Shown in pieces: positions 5,424 through 7,413 of a DNA stretch of 7,413 bases. The notes beneath the pieces are model-generated. The model did no database searches and was not told the DNA's origin. It worked only from the letters and a program-made list of their open reading frames with translations. Source of the DNA: JAAYCU01 sp964642815 (lineage in GTDB: Bacteria > Planctomycetota > Phycisphaerae > UBA1845 > PWPN01). The translations under genes were made by a program, and so were the position numbers. The stretch is from the NCBI GenBank assembly GCA_964642815.1, contig CAZXSA010000249.1, positions 1 through 7,413 of the forward strand, given 5' to 3'. Every line of letters starts with the position of its first letter. Position 1 is the stretch's first letter.

Positions 5424-7027
5424 CTCGATGTTTCTTCCCGTGCCGCCGCCTTTTCATATTCACGGATCTTGCCGGCCGCCAGCAGGCAGGGCCGACGGGC
5501 CACCAGCAGCGTCAATTCATTGGCATTCAAGGCCTGCCGCACGGCCTCCTCGAAACCCGCCGGGTCCGCCGCGGGGTCCAACACCCGCACATTCGCGATC
5601 CCCAACGATCGAGCCAGATCTTCGATGTTTACCTTGCCGGTCGGTTCATGATTGAGTGTCCGTCCGGTCCCGGGATGTTCCTGCAAACCGGTCATGGCCG
5701 TCGTGCCGTTGTCCAGAATGAGGACCACGTGACCTTGCGGCGGCGGGTTGTAGACCATCTCGACCAGTCCGGTGATTCCGCTGTGCATGAACGTGCTGTC
5801 GCCGATCACGCTAACCACTCGCCGAGCCTGCTCCTCGGGTAACGTATGCCGCAATCCCAGCCCGACGGTGATACTGGCTCCCATGCATACGCACGTGTCC
5901 ATCGCCTCGAAAGGCGGTAGTACTCCCAGGGTGTAGCAGCCGATATCGCCGGATACGATGCAGCCCAACTTGTTCAATACGTTGAACGCGGTCCGATGCG
6001 GACAGCCCTGGCAAAGTTGCGGCGGCTTGCCGCGCGGCGGCACCGGTTCCGGGCTTTCGTCGCCCGCCAGAATCCGCCGAACCCGCTCGACGCTCAGTTC
6101 ACCGAACCGGTACATCTCCGGCTTGCCTTCCACGGCGACACCCGCCGCGCGGATAGCCTCGACCAAATATGGGTCGCCTTCCTCGATAACCAGGCAACGC
6201 TTGACCGTGTCGGCAAATCGCCGAATCTGTTCCATCGGTAAAGGATAGGTCATGCCCAGCTTGAGAATGCTTGCCTCGGAAGCAACCTCGACGACGTGGG
6301 CGAAGGAAATACCCGAGGTAATGATGCCCAGCTCCGGCGAGCCTTGATGCGCCTCATTCGGTCCTGACAATTCGTTCCAGGCCTCGATCTCGGCCAGCTT
6401 TTTCCGTAAACGCCGATGCGCGGGGCGGGCGTAAGCGGGGATCATCACGCGACTCTGGATGTCGCGCTGAAAATTCGCGGGGGCCGCCGGTTCGATGCGT
6501 CGGCCGGGTACGACGATGGTTTGGGAATGGCATACCCGGGTGGTCATCCGCAGAAGAACAGGTGTTTGCCAGCGGTGGGAAATCTCCAAGGCGGCCAGAG
6601 TGAAATCATAAGCTTCCTGGGAATCGGCGGGTTCGAGCATGGGCATGCCGGCGGCCACGGCGTAGCGGCGATTGTCCTGCTCGTTCTGACTGGAGGCCAT
6701 GCCTGGATCGTCGGCCGACACGATCACCAGCGCCCCGCTTACCCCCGTGTAAGCGGCCGTAAATAACGGGTCGGCGGCCACGTTCAGGCCCACATGTTTC
6801 ATCGTGACCAGGGCGCGAGCTCCGGCGAACGCCGCTCCCAGGCCGACCTCCAACGCGACTTTTTCATTGGGCGACCATTGGGCCTTACCGCCGAGGGCGG
6901 CGAGCGTTTCCAGAATTTCCGTGGAGGGCGTACCCGGATAACCGACTCCCAAGGCCACTTGGGCGTCGCGGGCCGCCCGAGCCACTGCCTCGTCACCGCT
7001 CCATAAATACCGGTTTGATGGATTCAT
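5420..7027 (-). CDS. iorA: indolepyruvate:ferredoxin oxidoreductase, alpha subunit lacking the C-terminal ferredoxin domain
   Basis: 535 residues. It is the thiamine-diphosphate subunit that decarboxylates aryl-2-oxoacids and passes two electrons to an acceptor, normally ferredoxin. The N-terminal pyrimidine-binding domain begins 'YLWSGDEAVARAA...GYPGTPSTEILE' (7-40) and includes 'NEKVALEVGLGAAFAG' (54-69). A middle domain (about 230-320) follows, then the diphosphate domain with LCQGCPHR (338-345), SGDIGCYTLG (359-368), IGDSTFMHSGITGL (408-421) and LDNGTTAMTGLQ (438-449). The protein ends soon after 'LLVARRPC' (507-514), where most IorA proteins continue into an 8-Cys ferredoxin domain. Cys339, Cys342, Cys364 and Cys514 could hold the single proximal cluster known in two-subunit 2-oxoacid oxidoreductases. 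I chose the ATG at 7027 because it makes an ATGA overlap with the thioesterase stop; a longer reading from 7069 adds 14 residues unlike the family and would overlap the upstream gene by 46 bases. Confidence 0.92.
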   Translation of the reverse strand: MNPSNRYLWSGDEAVARAARDAQVALGVGYPGTPSTEILETLAALGGKAQWSPNEKVALEVGLGAAFAGARALVTMKHVGLNVAADPLFTAAYTGVSGALVIVSADDPGMASSQNEQDNRRYAVAAGMPMLEPADSQEAYDFTLAALEISHRWQTPVLLRMTTRVCHSQTIVVPGRRIEPAAPANFQRDIQSRVMIPAYARPAHRRLRKKLAEIEAWNELSGPNEAHQGSPELGIITSGISFAHVVEVASEASILKLGMTYPLPMEQIRRFADTVKRCLVIEEGDPYLVEAIRAAGVAVEGKPEMYRFGELSVERVRRILAGDESPEPVPPRGKPPQLCQGCPHRTAFNVLNKLGCIVSGDIGCYTLGVLPPFEAMDTCVCMGASITVGLGLRHTLPEEQARRVVSVIGDSTFMHSGITGLVEMVYNPPPQGHVVLILDNGTTAMTGLQEHPGTGRTLNHEPTGKVNIEDLARSLGIANVRVLDPAADPAGFEEAVRQALNANELTLLVARRPCLLAAGKIREYEKAAAREETSR

Positions 7028-7413
7028 GCGTTGTTCCGTCCGCCATCCGTCAGCACTTCGACAAGCCATGCCGGTGGCCGAATCGGCCGCCCGGAAGGAT
7101 CGACAAAAGCGTGAATGGTGTAACCGTGGGCAATTATCTTTTCATCGTCGTCCTGCGCGATGCAAATATCGAAACGCAACCGGGCCTTGCCCGACAGATG
7201 CGCCGATGTCGTTATTTTCAGCAAGTCGTCGTAACGGGCCTTTCCCGTGTACTGTACGTGTGCCTCAATGACCGGCAGCAGGACGCCCCGCCGCTCCATC
7301 TCCGTGTACGCGCAACCGATGGCGCGAAGGTACTCGGTCCGCCCGCACTCGAACCATTCCAGGGCACGGGAATTGTAGAACGTGCCCATCTGGTCCGTCT
7401 CGCTGTAACGCAC
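7024..7413 (-). CDS. acyl-CoA thioesterase, hotdog fold (4HBT/YbgC type), 5' end outside window
   Basis: 129 residues are visible and only the first few appear to be missing: the frame is open to the right edge, and the GTG at the edge is more likely the internal Val of the 'VRYSETD' motif than a start. Known relatives hydrolyse short or aromatic acyl-CoA thioesters in the cytoplasm. Seen here: RYSETDQMG (2-10, with Asp7 as the expected catalytic residue), ALEWFECGRTEYLRAIG (17-33) at the start of the long central helix, LPVIEAHVQYTGKARYDD (about 46-63) and the closing 'FVDPSGRPIRPPAWLVEVL'. Usual members carry YHxNYL after DxxG, while this one reads YNSRAL, a deviation close to the active site. 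The stop overlaps the iorA start (ATGA), so the enzyme probably acts on the arylacetyl-CoA that IOR makes or uses; that substrate assignment is inferred from position. Confidence 0.87.
   Translation of the reverse strand: MRYSETDQMGTFYNSRALEWFECGRTEYLRAIGCAYTEMERRGVLLPVIEAHVQYTGKARYDDLLKITTSAHLSGKARLRFDICIAQDDDEKIIAHGYTIHAFVDPSGRPIRPPAWLVEVLTDGGRNNA

Larger units (their letters stand above)
1..7413 (-). other. putative single operon: aryl-acid / aromatic 2-oxoacid module with trailing lipoprotein and sensor kinase
   Basis: Eight genes in the same direction with spacings, in order of transcription, of -4, -4, +29, +12, +20, +1 and +34 bases. None of the gaps has an obvious hairpin followed by a T-run, and there is no space for a separate promoter outside coding sequence. 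Both ends of the cluster lie outside the window, so its promoter and the last gene are unseen. The lipoprotein and kinase could still have their own transcript starting inside paaK copy 2. Confidence 0.65.

Noticed and set aside
5233..5463. Frameshifted ferredoxin domain downstream of iorA
   Set aside because: I looked in the other minus-strand frames through the start of iorB for CxxCxxC patterns and found none, so a simple frameshift does not explain the missing domain.
7028..7069. Longer iorA start at 7069
   Set aside because: The added residues (MACRSADGWRTEQR) do not look like an IorA N-terminus, and the overlap with the thioesterase would be 46 bases; the ATG at 7027 gives a clean ATGA junction.
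1..7413. CRISPR arrays, tRNA or rRNA genes, insertion sequences, attachment sites
   Set aside because: No regularly spaced repeats, no cloverleaf-like stretch, no transposase or integrase motifs; the window is almost entirely coding.

Overview
The window is one continuous minus-strand gene cluster; nothing convincing is coded on the plus strand. Read in the direction of transcription (high to low coordinates) it holds: the 3' part of a hotdog-fold (4HBT/YbgC-type) acyl-CoA thioesterase (7024-7413), indolepyruvate:ferredoxin oxidoreductase alpha (iorA, 5420-7027) and beta (iorB, 4944-5423), a phenylacetate-CoA ligase (paaK copy 1, 3565-4914), a tandem-ACT-domain protein (3112-3552), a second phenylacetate-CoA ligase (paaK copy 2, 1766-3091), a predicted lipoprotein of unknown function (805-1764), and the N-terminal 256 residues of a PAS-containing histidine kinase that runs off the left edge (1-770).

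The genes are packed tightly. Thioesterase/iorA and iorA/iorB share ATGA stop-start overlaps, and all other gaps are 1 to 34 bases. I see no internal terminator or promoter, so a single transcript is the simplest reading. No stretch of 300 bases lacks a gene.

Together the first six genes look like an aryl-acid / aromatic amino acid module. IOR converts aryl-2-oxoacids (the transamination products of Trp, Phe and Tyr) plus CoA to arylacetyl-CoA, CO2 and reduced ferredoxin. The two PaaK enzymes join arylacetates to CoA with ATP. The thioesterase could hydrolyse aryl-CoA, and the ACT protein could sense an aromatic amino acid. The module could run oxidatively (fermentation of aromatic amino acids) or reductively (ligase then IOR, salvaging arylacetates into aromatic amino acids, as described for methanogens). 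The sequence alone does not decide between these.

The most notable points are an IorA that ends before the usual C-terminal two-cluster ferredoxin domain, a shortened IorB beside it, and two diverged PaaK paralogues flanking the ACT gene.

Organism: a bacterium of fairly high GC with an anaerobic or facultative metabolism. The lipoprotein's general look (secreted or anchored, with a NGLRV-type motif) and the thioesterase motif remind me of Planctomycetota (Phycisphaerae-like). This is an impression from memory and not a demonstrated assignment; a deltaproteobacterial-type lineage is the main alternative.
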